Below are positions 53,992-60,656 of a stretch of 60,656 nt of DNA, piece after piece. Source of the DNA: JBNRMW01 sp050309795 (GTDB lineage Bacteria; Bacillota_I; Bacilli_A; Erysipelotrichales; Erysipelotrichaceae); contig JBNRMW010000022.1 of the NCBI GenBank assembly GCA_050309795.1, forward strand, positions 1 through 60,656, in the 5' to 3' direction. The position numbers and the translations under genes were made by a program. How positions within the stretch are numbered: the first letter of the stretch is position 1; every line of letters begins with the position of its first letter. The notes under the pieces were generated by a model. It did no database searches. It was not told where the DNA came from and worked only from the letters and a program-made list of their open reading frames with translations.

Positions 53992-54897
53992 TTACTTTGA
54001 TAATCTCTGGACTAAATCGCTCACTACAGCTAGAAAACCTAAGATGGCAAGTGGAATCGAAACGAAAGCAGAAAACAAGATTAAGAATATTATACTATAA
54101 AATCCCCATCTACGAAGTCCTGGTCGTCCTTTTATTCGATAGAAAAACAAAATTCCATGAAAAACCAAATACCAGTTTCCTAAAATGGATAAAAACAACA
54201 ACAATTCCTTCACTTCCAGTGAAACATTCAAGCCCGGTATAAAACGACTACCAACCAAGCCAACTAAACCCATATATCCCGACCACATGGGCCATCGTAC
54301 ATCGGATAGTCGCTTCATCGCTGGTAACGGTTTTTTCATCCGAATCGCCACGATTAAGTAAAGGGTATGGATTACATAGGCCTCTATAAAGGCAGTCAAA
54401 ATGGTCACCAAATAGAAAATCGGTTTCACATAAGCCTTCGCAATTTCAGCCGATGCGCCAACATTAACAAAAATTTGAGAAATCATTTCTTCCATATACG
54501 CGAATTGTTCACTCACCGTTCCATAGCCCATTAGCGACCCTAAAGCAAAGGTGGTAATCATCACAATTACCAAATCAATCAAAAAGGACAAACCTAGTAA
54601 AGAAAGACGGTTAGACCCTCGATTAACTAAAACCCCATAACACCAACCCATTAAACCATATAAGCCCACGGTAATAACCCCAACAAGCGTTGAGACAAAA
54701 AAAGCCATAATGGATGTTGCCACATATAAAACGAATCCATTACGATTCCCGTGTTGGACGGTATAATAAGCAAAAGGAATCGGCAACACAAATGGCGCGT
54801 AACCAATAAAAACGGAGCCCAGCAAACGATCAACAACTAAAAAGACGCCAATAACCGCCATAATCATGGCACTATATGCTATATCTTTTGTTTTCAT
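53992..54897 (-). CDS. DUF2232 (YybS-like) membrane protein
   Basis: A 301-aa protein with about eight hydrophobic helices, starting at residue 7. It belongs to the YybS/DUF2232 family, which usually precedes gdpP in Firmicutes. Function is not established; some relatives resemble ECF-type S components. It is 10 nt upstream of gdpP and heads the second half of the cluster after a terminator. Confidence 0.82.
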   Translation of the reverse strand: MKTKDIAYSAMIMAVIGVFLVVDRLLGSVFIGYAPFVLPIPFAYYTVQHGNRNGFVLYVATSIMAFFVSTLVGVITVGLYGLMGWCYGVLVNRGSNRLSLLGLSFLIDLVIVMITTFALGSLMGYGTVSEQFAYMEEMISQIFVNVGASAEIAKAYVKPIFYLVTILTAFIEAYVIHTLYLIVAIRMKKPLPAMKRLSDVRWPMWSGYMGLVGLVGSRFIPGLNVSLEVKELLLFLSILGNWYLVFHGILFFYRIKGRPGLRRWGFYSIIFLILFSAFVSIPLAILGFLAVVSDLVQRLSK

Positions 54898-54904
54898 AAT
54901 AAAA

Positions 54905-54922
54905 AACCTCTAAGAAGAGGTT
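54905..54922 (-). terminator. Terminator after rpsR
   Basis: AACCTCT and AGAGGTT form a 7-bp stem with loop AAGA, and six T residues follow on the minus strand. The rpsR stop codon touches the stem. Confidence 0.8.
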
Positions 54923-55151
54923 AGTCCTTAACGTAAGGGATTAGAGCCATCTCACGGGCGCGCTTAATAGCTACCGCAAGAGGACGTTGGTATTTCGCTT
55001 TCGTACCTGTTACTCTTCTTGGAATAATCTTTCCATTAGCAGAAATGAAACGATTTAAGAGTTCGGTATCTTTGTAGTCGATATATTTAACTTTGTTCTT
55101 TGTAAAATAACAGACTTTACGTCGGCTTGTACGATGTTTTCTAAATGACAT
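54921..55151 (-). CDS. rpsR: 30S ribosomal protein S18
   Basis: A 76-aa small-subunit protein with the conserved core IDYKDTELLNRFISANGKI and the KYQRPLAVAIKRAREMALIP segment. It follows ssb by about 18 nt in the rpsF-ssb-rpsR operon. It partners S6 in the ribosome platform. Confidence 0.97.
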   Translation of the reverse strand: MSFRKHRTSRRKVCYFTKNKVKYIDYKDTELLNRFISANGKIIPRRVTGTKAKYQRPLAVAIKRAREMALIPYVKD

Positions 55152-55169
55152 AATAATCCTTTCTATCGA

Positions 55170-55631
55170 TTAGAATGGTAAATCATCACTAGCAATATCA
55201 AGAATTGGTTCTTCGTCATATTCGTTTGCCTCATAGGTTGAGCTAGTAGGTTCAGAATAAGAAGAATATTCTTGAGGACTATCCGCTTGATATCCGGATT
55301 GTTGACGGCTGCCCTTGGAATCTAAGAATTGAACACGATCGACGACGACCTCCGTCACGTAGACGCGACGTCCTTCTTGATTTTCATAGTTACGGGTTTG
55401 AATACGGCCATCAACCGCTACTTGTGATCCTTTACCAACATATTGGTTCATTAATTCTGCGGTGCGATTCCACGCCACACAGTTAATAAAGTCAGCGGTT
55501 GGTTGGTTGGGATCTTGAGATTGAAACGTTCGATTCACTGCTACGGTGAACGATGTTACGGAATGACCGCTTTGGGTTTTCTTAAGTTCGATATCTTTAG
55601 TCAAACGGCCAATTAAAATTACCTTGTTCAT
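55170..55631 (-). CDS. ssb: Single-stranded DNA-binding protein
   Basis: A 153-aa SSB with an OB fold over the first 105 residues (starts MNKVILIGRLTKDIELKKT; FINCVAWNRTAE), a Gln/Ser/Tyr-rich linker and the acidic tip SDDLPF that binds replication and repair partners. It lies between rpsF and rpsR. Confidence 0.97.
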   Translation of the reverse strand: MNKVILIGRLTKDIELKKTQSGHSVTSFTVAVNRTFQSQDPNQPTADFINCVAWNRTAELMNQYVGKGSQVAVDGRIQTRNYENQEGRRVYVTEVVVDRVQFLDSKGSRQQSGYQADSPQEYSSYSEPTSSTYEANEYDEEPILDIASDDLPF

Positions 55632-55633
55632 TA

Positions 55634-55927
55634 TTAAATCTCCTGATCTAAACGGACAATCATATGCCGAACAATACTCTTATTAATTCGAGCTAAACGA
55701 CGGAATTCTGAAACAGCTTCCGGGCCCGAAGTAAAAGTTGTTACGACGTAGTACCCTTGCTTTTGGAAATTAATCTCATAAGCAAATTCTCGTAAACCCC
55801 ATTCGTCCACTTTGTCAATGGTTGCTCCATTGTCAGTGAGAACCGCGTGCATTCTTTCGATGGTTTCAGCTCTTTCAGCATCATCTAAGTTCACGTTTAC
55901 GATGTACATAAGTTCATACTTATTCAT
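55634..55927 (-). CDS. rpsF: 30S ribosomal protein S6
   Basis: A 97-aa protein starting NKYELMYIVNVNLDDAE with the GLREFAYEINFQKQGYYV core. It is first in the operon with ssb and rpsR. A strong AAGGAGG site precedes the ATG and may be masked by a leader structure bearing the S6:S18-type motif. Confidence 0.97.
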   Translation of the reverse strand: MNKYELMYIVNVNLDDAERAETIERMHAVLTDNGATIDKVDEWGLREFAYEINFQKQGYYVVTTFTSGPEAVSEFRRLARINKSIVRHMIVRLDQEI

Positions 55928-55935
55928 TCACTACA

Positions 55936-55972
55936 CCTCCTTCTGGTCTAACGGCTCTTGCGAGCAAGGAAT
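55936..55972 (-). promoter_or_regulatory. Candidate S6:S18-binding leader of rpsF
   Basis: The minus-strand leader has a hairpin CTTGC-TC-GCAAG (55957-55968), then GCCGTTAGACC, then AAGGAGG (55936-55942). UUCCUU before the hairpin can pair with AAGGA of the ribosome binding site. Known rpsF leaders bind S6:S18 through a conserved CCG in such a structure. Confidence 0.45.
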
Positions 55973-56053
55973 AATAATTTATTCGCGTTCGTATATTAAC
56001 ACAATTCTGGTCAATAGTCTACTTAAGTCGCATTTTTTCTGAATTCCCGTCAC

Positions 56054-56097
56054 TTTTAAAAGTAGATTAGACAACTGCGTCTAATCTACTTTTAAAA
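56054..56097. terminator. Perfect 19-bp hairpin upstream of the rpsF operon
   Basis: The arms 56054-56072 and 56079-56097 (TTTTAAAAGTAGATTAGAC and its complement) match perfectly with a 6-nt loop. T and A runs are inside the stem ends. It probably isolates the rpsF promoter from upstream transcription. Confidence 0.6.
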
Positions 56098-56194
56098 ATG
56101 GGGATCATCTATAATATGCCTGTTACTGACTGGTAAAATCAATTGAACTGGTTTATAATCTTGTTTTATTTTTTTAGCATATATAAATTATAAT

Positions 56195-56236
56195 AAAAAG
56201 CTGAGAGTCTGCATATGAGAAACTTTCCAGCTTTTT
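56195..56236. terminator. Bidirectional terminator-like hairpin
   Basis: AAAAAGCTG (56195-56203) and CAGCTTTTT (56228-56236) form a 9-bp stem around a 24-nt loop, with T-rich flanks on both strands. It would end transcripts from the 58-aa membrane-protein gene. Confidence 0.6.
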
Positions 56237-56323
56237 GTATTTTTAGGACTACTCATTCATTACAGCCCCTTTAAAACTGAACTTTTGAAACTAATTACAA
56301 GAGAATGTTTTTTGCGAATATAA

Positions 56324-56500
56324 TTATTTTTCTGAATGAATTTCTGAAAAAACACATGATAATATAACTAATCCCACATAAGTGAAAAAGCCACTTAAAA
56401 CTCCCGATCCTTCAACAACAAGAAAAGGTAGACCTATCAATAAAATTGTTATAAACATTATAATTGAAATCCTAATTATTTTTTTTGTTAATCGTTTCAT
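56324..56500 (-). CDS. Small membrane protein, 58 aa
   Basis: The frame starts MKRLTKKIIRIS after a basic N-terminus, has two hydrophobic helices (about 11-30 and 34-52) and ends SEIHSEK. An AAAGGAG site lies 10 nt before the ATG. It sits downstream of the secreted 248-aa protein on the same strand, about 465 nt away. I do not recognise the family; small two-helix proteins of this kind include bacteriocin immunity proteins, but nothing here proves that. Confidence 0.55.
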   Translation of the reverse strand: MKRLTKKIIRISIIMFITILLIGLPFLVVEGSGVLSGFFTYVGLVILSCVFSEIHSEK

Positions 56501-56965
56501 ACCAAAATAACTCCTTTCTCTACGGATATTAGTATAGATTGAGAAACATAATTAATAAACGAAGTTGTAGCAATTACAATAAATTCTAGAGAAATTAAAC
56601 CTACGTTTCAATATGTCTTAATTCGTCTTAGGACATAATCCCTTTTGATTTACTGAGACATTATTGCTTCCGAGTCATATCTTATCAATTCTAATTACTA
56701 GTTAGTGGTATAACCAGCTGATTTGAGATACATTTCTATCGATATATTCACTGTTTTTCACAAAACTATGTATATCAAGAAAGCGGAATTCATTTCACTG
56801 ATATCTATTTTCTTTATATAGCTAATCGAAATTCCTTACATCCACACCAAAATTCAATTGCACTTGTCTTTGAAATTAACAAATTGCCAATAACTTTTAT
56901 CTGTCCTTCGTGGCTCAATACTCCGTGATGTTTCTAATTGCTTCGCCTAACCAATATAATGAATC
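56501..56965. other. Gene-free stretch of about 465 nt
   Basis: AT-rich sequence with no convincing ORF on either strand. A short repeat, TATGTC and GACATA around 56615-56640, brackets two copies of CTTA-type half-sites and might be an operator for the small membrane-protein gene. Nothing else was seen. Confidence 0.4.
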
Positions 56966-57712
56966 TTAGTATATAAATGATGTTGAATTTGACATCGAAT
57001 CAGAATATCCATAAACTTTAAACGATATTGATGTACTTTCTCCTAGACCAAATGAAATACCTATTCCGCCAAGACTTGCCTTTCTATGACAGTAAGCAGC
57101 CGATACATTGGCCTTGCCTGTTCTATCTATTTGTGATATACGGGCATTTATACGCACCCAATCTAATGCTTGTCCATAATAGTGACTTGCTTCAACACTG
57201 TAACCAACTCCCGAATTGGGTGCATCAGTAATTCTTTGTGTTTTTCCAGACGTTATTCCCATTGATTTGTACGACGCTTGTGCATAGGAGGATTCTAATG
57301 AAAAGTTTCCACCCCAAGATATTGCGAATCCGTCTTTAATCCTAAAAAAAGGAACCGTTTTCCACGTTGCTGTCGCAGATATATTGAAGGTATCCCATCC
57401 CGGATCATTGACTCTACTTACAACAATATAAATTGACATATTTGCACTACCAATTGCTCCAAAAGGTCTCACAGTGCCATCAGCAACATAATAGTTAGTA
57501 TCTGCGATATCTAAAACATCTGTTGTCTTTGTGATCGTTACAATCTCACCATCCACTTCAAAATTCGGATCAACCTCTAGCAATTCATCGAGATATGTTT
57601 GCTCTTGGATGCTAAGTTTTTCTACTGAAGAAGCTAATAATCTAGTTGATTGTAGACCAAATGATAATGTAAAACACAGCACAAAAACTAGCACTTTTGA
57701 TAATTTTCTCAT
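56966..57712 (-). CDS. Secreted protein of unknown function
   Basis: A 248-aa protein with a clear type I signal peptide (basic MRKLSK, hydrophobic core to about residue 25, cleavage near LLASS). The next 50 residues are acidic and may be a pro-segment (EQTYLDELLEVDPNFEVDGE). The rest is rich in Ser, Thr, Gly and aromatics and looks beta-stranded (WDTFNISATATWKTVPFF, ISWGGNFSLES). There is no lipobox or wall anchor. I do not recognise the family. Its place next to transposase remnants suggests an accessory gene. Confidence 0.7.
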   Translation of the reverse strand: MRKLSKVLVFVLCFTLSFGLQSTRLLASSVEKLSIQEQTYLDELLEVDPNFEVDGEIVTITKTTDVLDIADTNYYVADGTVRPFGAIGSANMSIYIVVSRVNDPGWDTFNISATATWKTVPFFRIKDGFAISWGGNFSLESSYAQASYKSMGITSGKTQRITDAPNSGVGYSVEASHYYGQALDWVRINARISQIDRTGKANVSAAYCHRKASLGGIGISFGLGESTSISFKVYGYSDSMSNSTSFIY

Positions 57713-57966
57713 ATAATTTCCTCCTTTTGTCTAATTGTACATGTTTCGACCAATTATGTAAACCCCTTCAAAGTAATTGCTACTTTTCTTTTAAAAATAT
57801 CTTCTTGGGTCTGAAGTGAAAAATTTAGCTCCACTTCTAATGCGGTTTCGTGTAATTTAGTTTTACAATAATTCCCACTTCAAAACATGTTGAAACTAAC
57901 CTTACATTTTCTTACTATGAAGCTGTCCAGCGCTGTTCTTTATTCTTAACAATGGAGGATTTAAAA

Positions 57967-58454
57967 ATGAATAAGAATGGTAAACATTTATCTTTGGAAG
58001 ATAGAATTCGAATTAAAAAAAACTTTAGCCAATGATGCTTCTAGGACCGCCATTACTCAAACCCTTTGTAAAAAAGAAGCCAACCATTTGTAAGGAGGTC
58101 CAAAAGCGTCGAAAAAATACCACCTATCAATATGGGCGTGCTGTTGGTGGCGTGTACGACTTTGTTCATATGGTTGGGTGCGGACTTAAATTTTGTTCAA
58201 AACTTTGCCAACAATATGAGCGCATTCGATGCTCACGCTGGGATCGAACCGTTGGAGTCTGTAATGGTTGTGAGAGAAAACCTGAATGTCGTCTTACGAA
58301 ATTCACTTACAACGCTTATAAAGCACATCATCAATATCGTTAAGATTTAGTTGATGCGAAAACAGAAATTAATATGACAACATCTCTGGCGAAAGAGCTA
58401 GGAAATATCCTAAAGCTGTTAATCGATAAGGGTCAATCTGTTGTATTTGTCAAC
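57967..58454 (+). pseudogene. IS30-family transposase remnant, frameshifted and truncated
   Basis: After GGAGG the reading MNKNGKHLSLEDRIRIKK is the usual IS30 start. One surplus A in the A-run near 58020 and another near 58092 shift the frame. The middle frame then gives ICKEVQKRRK, a Cys-rich zinc-finger-like part (CSKLCQQYERIRC, CNGCERKPEC) and YNAYKAHHQYR. A TAA follows (58341), after which the same frame reads DLVDAKTEIN and LLIDKGQSV, again typical of IS30. It ends where IS21-like sequence begins, before the DDE catalytic domain. Confidence 0.8.
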
Positions 58455-58612
58455 TGAAAAATGGTCCACGTATCAATCGAAAAGTGGTCCATTGATTATC
58501 ATAATTTGATTGCTTTTTTGATTAATCCAATCTTTGGTTTCTTTTATTCGATCACTTTCTCCACTCATAATTAAAAGATGATTTATAAGAGACCCTGTCT
58601 ACCAATGATGAA
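58455..58612 (-). pseudogene. IS21-family end with IstB C-terminal remnant
   Basis: On the minus strand the last codons of an IstB-type ATPase are readable: SSLVDR, then after a one-base shift LINHLLIMSGESDRIKETKD and WINQKSNQ. Towards 58455 come two copies of a terminal repeat with GGTCCA cores (plus strand AAAAATGGTCCAC and AAAAGTGGTCCAT), the multi-repeat ends typical of IS21. The tip starts with TG at 58455, directly against the broken IS30 gene. Confidence 0.7.
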
Positions 58613-58790
58613 ATAGGTATGGATCTTGAAATGTTTATTCCCAACGATTAAATAATAAATTAGTAGTTAGATTATTAAGCTGAAATTCGAACGACTTAAA
58701 AGAAGATTAAATAATATGTCACTTCTTTCTTTATTGAATGAAATTAGATGAAATTTATAAAGAATTAGTAATAAACAAAAACAGCTAAAA
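58613..58790. other. Gene-free flank of the IS remnants
   Basis: AT-rich sequence with no open frame or hairpin that I can support. The matching left part of the IS21 element is not found. Confidence 0.4.
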
Positions 58791-59360
58791 TCAACCATTT
58801 AAGTCGCTAAAAATAGATAACAGTATGTCATCGATCAAGACAAAAATTGAATGGTTTTGATCAATATCTTTGTAGAATCTGTTTTTAAAGGTGATATCTG
58901 GCGGTGAGAGTAACACCAAGTAATTAAATTCATCTATTTTAAAATCAACGACGATTGTTGGGTTTTCGACTAAGGATTCTTCATCGATGGTTTTGTTTGT
59001 AAAATCTTTTAACGAATAATTGATGACATGCCCGTTTTTGACGGCTTCAAACAAATGAAAACTCTTTTTGGAAGGGCGGTTATCCATTTCTTTTCCAAAC
59101 GTGATTATGGTTAAAAACTTCTTATTTTCTCGTTCAATGTTACCAATAATCTCAAGATAATCATTTTTTCTGTTTAAAATTGAATAATTTCTATGCAACT
59201 TCATCGTCCAAGGGAAATATTCGACTTTTGAAACGAGTTCATTTGGAATCTCCGGTGCAGGTTTCAAATAACCAATGATGCCAAAGTAATTATTAACATC
59301 AAATAAAATAAAGATTAAAATTAACGATATTATTACTAGTTTTGTTTTGTTTCGTTTCAA
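58791..59360 (-). CDS. Membrane-anchored protein of unknown function
   Basis: A 189-aa protein with one N-terminal hydrophobic helix (about 7-30) and a mostly extracytoplasmic remainder rich in Lys, Asp and Phe. The start is TTG at 59358-59360, with a perfect AGGAGG eight bases upstream. No family is recognised. It follows the 261-aa membrane protein gene by about 57 nt and may share its transcript. Confidence 0.6.
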   Translation of the reverse strand: MKRNKTKLVIISLILIFILFDVNNYFGIIGYLKPAPEIPNELVSKVEYFPWTMKLHRNYSILNRKNDYLEIIGNIERENKKFLTIITFGKEMDNRPSKKSFHLFEAVKNGHVINYSLKDFTNKTIDEESLVENPTIVVDFKIDEFNYLVLLSPPDITFKNRFYKDIDQNHSIFVLIDDILLSIFSDLNG

Positions 59361-59417
59361 TGGTATATCCTCCTATAGATGTATATCTGAAAGACGCCTA
59401 ACACTCAATTCCCCTCG

Positions 59418-60203
59418 TTATTCAATGGTTTCTTCAGTGATTTCTTCATTGGTTTCTTCACGGATTTCTTCAACAACAATGACATCATTCATCTCTTCTT
59501 CAAGGACGTTGTTTTCTGTAGGTTCTTCCGTCTGGCTAGCTGTTTCTATAGTTGTTTTAACAACCTCTTCTACGAAGGGTTCATCTGTCTTTTCGCTATT
59601 AATATAATCCTCAACTTCTTGAGCTGATTGGTTTAAAATCGATGGTTTCTCCGTTTCTTTATCATTTTGACGATCATCCGATTTTTTAGGACGTGTTAAA
59701 ACGGCGTGTTTGGCGCGGTCTAAAATTGAAATACTTTTTCCTTCTTCCGGTTCATCAAGTATCATAAATCTTTGTGTCAACTCTTCTTCAATAGCTGCTT
59801 GTTGCTCTGCTGTTTTTATTTGTACCAGCGATTCACCTGCTGGTTTTTCTACTTTCTTTTGACGCCATTTTTCAGGAATAACTTTGTTTTTTAGCCAGAC
59901 GAACCCTGCATTAATATCATCACTGAAAAAATTAATACTGATGTATAACAACGAAAATGCCAATAACAAAATCAACACCGCATAAATGATAACCAAATCA
60001 TGGGGGACATGATTATGTAAAACAAAACGATTTGAAAGCATCGCAACCACCACATGACCTTCTTGACCCCGCGCTTGTTGCCATAAAGTATAGAAGTACT
60101 TCGCATCAACAAAAATCACGAAGGCCATAATCAGAAACATCCCCCCTAAAATACGGGGAAGAATCTCTTTAAACATATCAATAGGTTTGTCGGTTTTATT
60201 CAT
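59418..60203 (-). CDS. Two-helix membrane protein with long acidic tail
   Basis: A 261-aa protein with helices at about 14-38 and 67-90 and a short outside loop between them. The cytoplasmic part of some 170 residues is highly charged. Its last 60 residues are dominated by Glu and Thr (for example EEEMNDVIVVEEIREE) and look disordered. No domain is recognised. The acidic tail could be a docking site for a basic partner. Confidence 0.6.
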   Translation of the reverse strand: MNKTDKPIDMFKEILPRILGGMFLIMAFVIFVDAKYFYTLWQQARGQEGHVVVAMLSNRFVLHNHVPHDLVIIYAVLILLLAFSLLYISINFFSDDINAGFVWLKNKVIPEKWRQKKVEKPAGESLVQIKTAEQQAAIEEELTQRFMILDEPEEGKSISILDRAKHAVLTRPKKSDDRQNDKETEKPSILNQSAQEVEDYINSEKTDEPFVEEVVKTTIETASQTEEPTENNVLEEEMNDVIVVEEIREETNEEITEETIE

Positions 60204-60376
60204 AGCATCATTATATCAAAGTTTCTCAGCAAGGGCTATAAATCATTTAAGCCCCAACAACCAACCCTGTAGGATTACAATTGATGTGAGACTTTCCAAC
60301 TCGTAAGAAGCGATGAGACCTAGTAGAATGAGTTTGTCCAACAAATTCGAAAGAAATCATCGCATGAATACTATAA
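60204..60376. other. Gene-free stretch before the window-end transposase
   Basis: It probably includes the left end of the insertion element that follows. I could not identify its terminal repeat because the other end lies outside the window. Confidence 0.35.
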
Positions 60377-60656
60377 CAAAAAAAACAGAGGTATTTACCA
60401 CATGAAATTCAAACACGATTTCACGCTTGTAAACTATATGCTACAAAGGAATACTCCATAGCCTTCATCACCCGTCGCTATAAGGTCTCAAAATCCTCTC
60501 TTATGCGCTGGATGAAACGCTTTGATGGAACTAAAGAGTCCCTTGTGGATCGTTCTCATAAACCATTAACTCCACATCCCAATAGTCATACTGAGCAGGA
60601 ACAAACATGGATCTTCAACTATTTACGAAGAAATCCTGATATCTCAATGATTGAAC
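60377..60656 (+). mobile_element. Transposase N-terminal fragment (IS3/IS481-like), cut by the window edge
   Basis: One frame is open from 60377 to the edge and reads HEIQTRFHACKLYATKEYSI, then RRYKVSKSSLMRWMKRFDG and SHKPLTPHPNSHT. This is the helix-turn-helix part of IS3/IS481-type transposases that precedes the rve catalytic domain. No ATG in this frame has a ribosome binding site; the nearest ATG (60402) is in another frame and soon hits a stop. The 5' end may therefore be damaged. Confidence 0.65.

Larger units (their letters stand above)
55973..56323. other. Gene-free stretch upstream of rpsF
   Basis: It holds the presumed rpsF promoter (TAATAT near 56000 on the minus strand) and two large hairpins listed separately. 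No ORF with a ribosome binding site was found. Confidence 0.6.

Noticed and set aside
58132..58350. 72-aa ORF with a hydrophobic start
   Set aside because: It lies in another frame over the IS30 zinc-finger region, whose frame clearly matches IS30 transposases.
1..60656. Genetic code 4 (TGA as Trp)
   Set aside because: rplI, dnaB and gdpP end at TGA exactly where homologues end, and Trp is TGG throughout.
1..60656. CRISPR arrays, tRNA or rRNA genes
   Set aside because: No regularly spaced direct repeats of 25-40 nt and no cloverleaf or rRNA signature segments were seen.

Overview
The window reads as chromosome of a low-GC, single-membrane bacterium of the Bacillota/Mycoplasmatota type. The evidence is Gram-positive style lipoprotein signals, AGGAGG ribosome binding sites, CcpA-type cre sites, an HPr with the regulatory Ser46 segment, and the order rpsF-ssb-rpsR-yybS-gdpP-rplI-dnaB-walJ-rlmH, which in Firmicutes lies near the chromosome origin. 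TGA is used as a stop (ends of rplI, dnaB and gdpP), so this is genetic code 11 and not the Mycoplasma code. A member of the Acholeplasma/Izemoplasma side or an Erysipelotrichia-like lineage would fit, but the species cannot be named from the sequence.

Layout. 1-3.1 kb: a truncated BglG/LicT-type antiterminator, divergent from a GH13 enzyme. 3.1-6.9 kb: a Fur-boxed FecCD-type iron-chelate importer. 6.9-9.5 kb: argS, a small unknown ORF and an FMN reductase. 9.6-21.4 kb: a maltodextrin locus (MalK-type ATPase, PucR-type regulator, secreted amylase, alpha-glucosidase, MalE, DUF1189 protein, MalG, MalF and a divergent cyclomaltodextrinase-like enzyme). 21.5-28.4 kb: one operon joining a ferric/hexose-phosphate/phosphonate-type ABC importer to a PhoB/PhoR-like two-component system and RapZ. 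28.9-36.1 kb: a second importer of the same superfamily with two ATPase genes, divergent from a membrane-anchored AraC-type regulator. 36.1-38.8 kb: pullulanase and a HAD phosphatase. 38.8-41 kb: small ORFs and a decayed transporter/oxaloacetate decarboxylase locus. 41-48.5 kb: glgP, an MFS carrier, glgB and a phosphoglucomutase. 48.6-56 kb: ptsH, then the replication/translation cluster. 56-60.7 kb: an accessory end with a secreted unknown protein, membrane proteins and transposase remnants.

Functionally the window is dominated by alpha-glucan metabolism: six GH13 enzymes, one glycogen phosphorylase, a phosphoglucomutase and a maltodextrin importer, with cre or cre-like sites at three promoters. 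Outside polymer would be cut by the lipoprotein amylase, imported by MalEFG-MalK, and trimmed and debranched inside the cell to glucose and glucose-1-phosphate. Glycogen-synthesis genes (glgC, glgA) are not in this window. The most notable systems are the importer/two-component/RapZ operon with its composite promoter (cre over the -35, three TTAACA repeats at the start site), the iron-uptake leader that can hide its own ribosome binding site, and the broken AEC-transporter/oadA junction.
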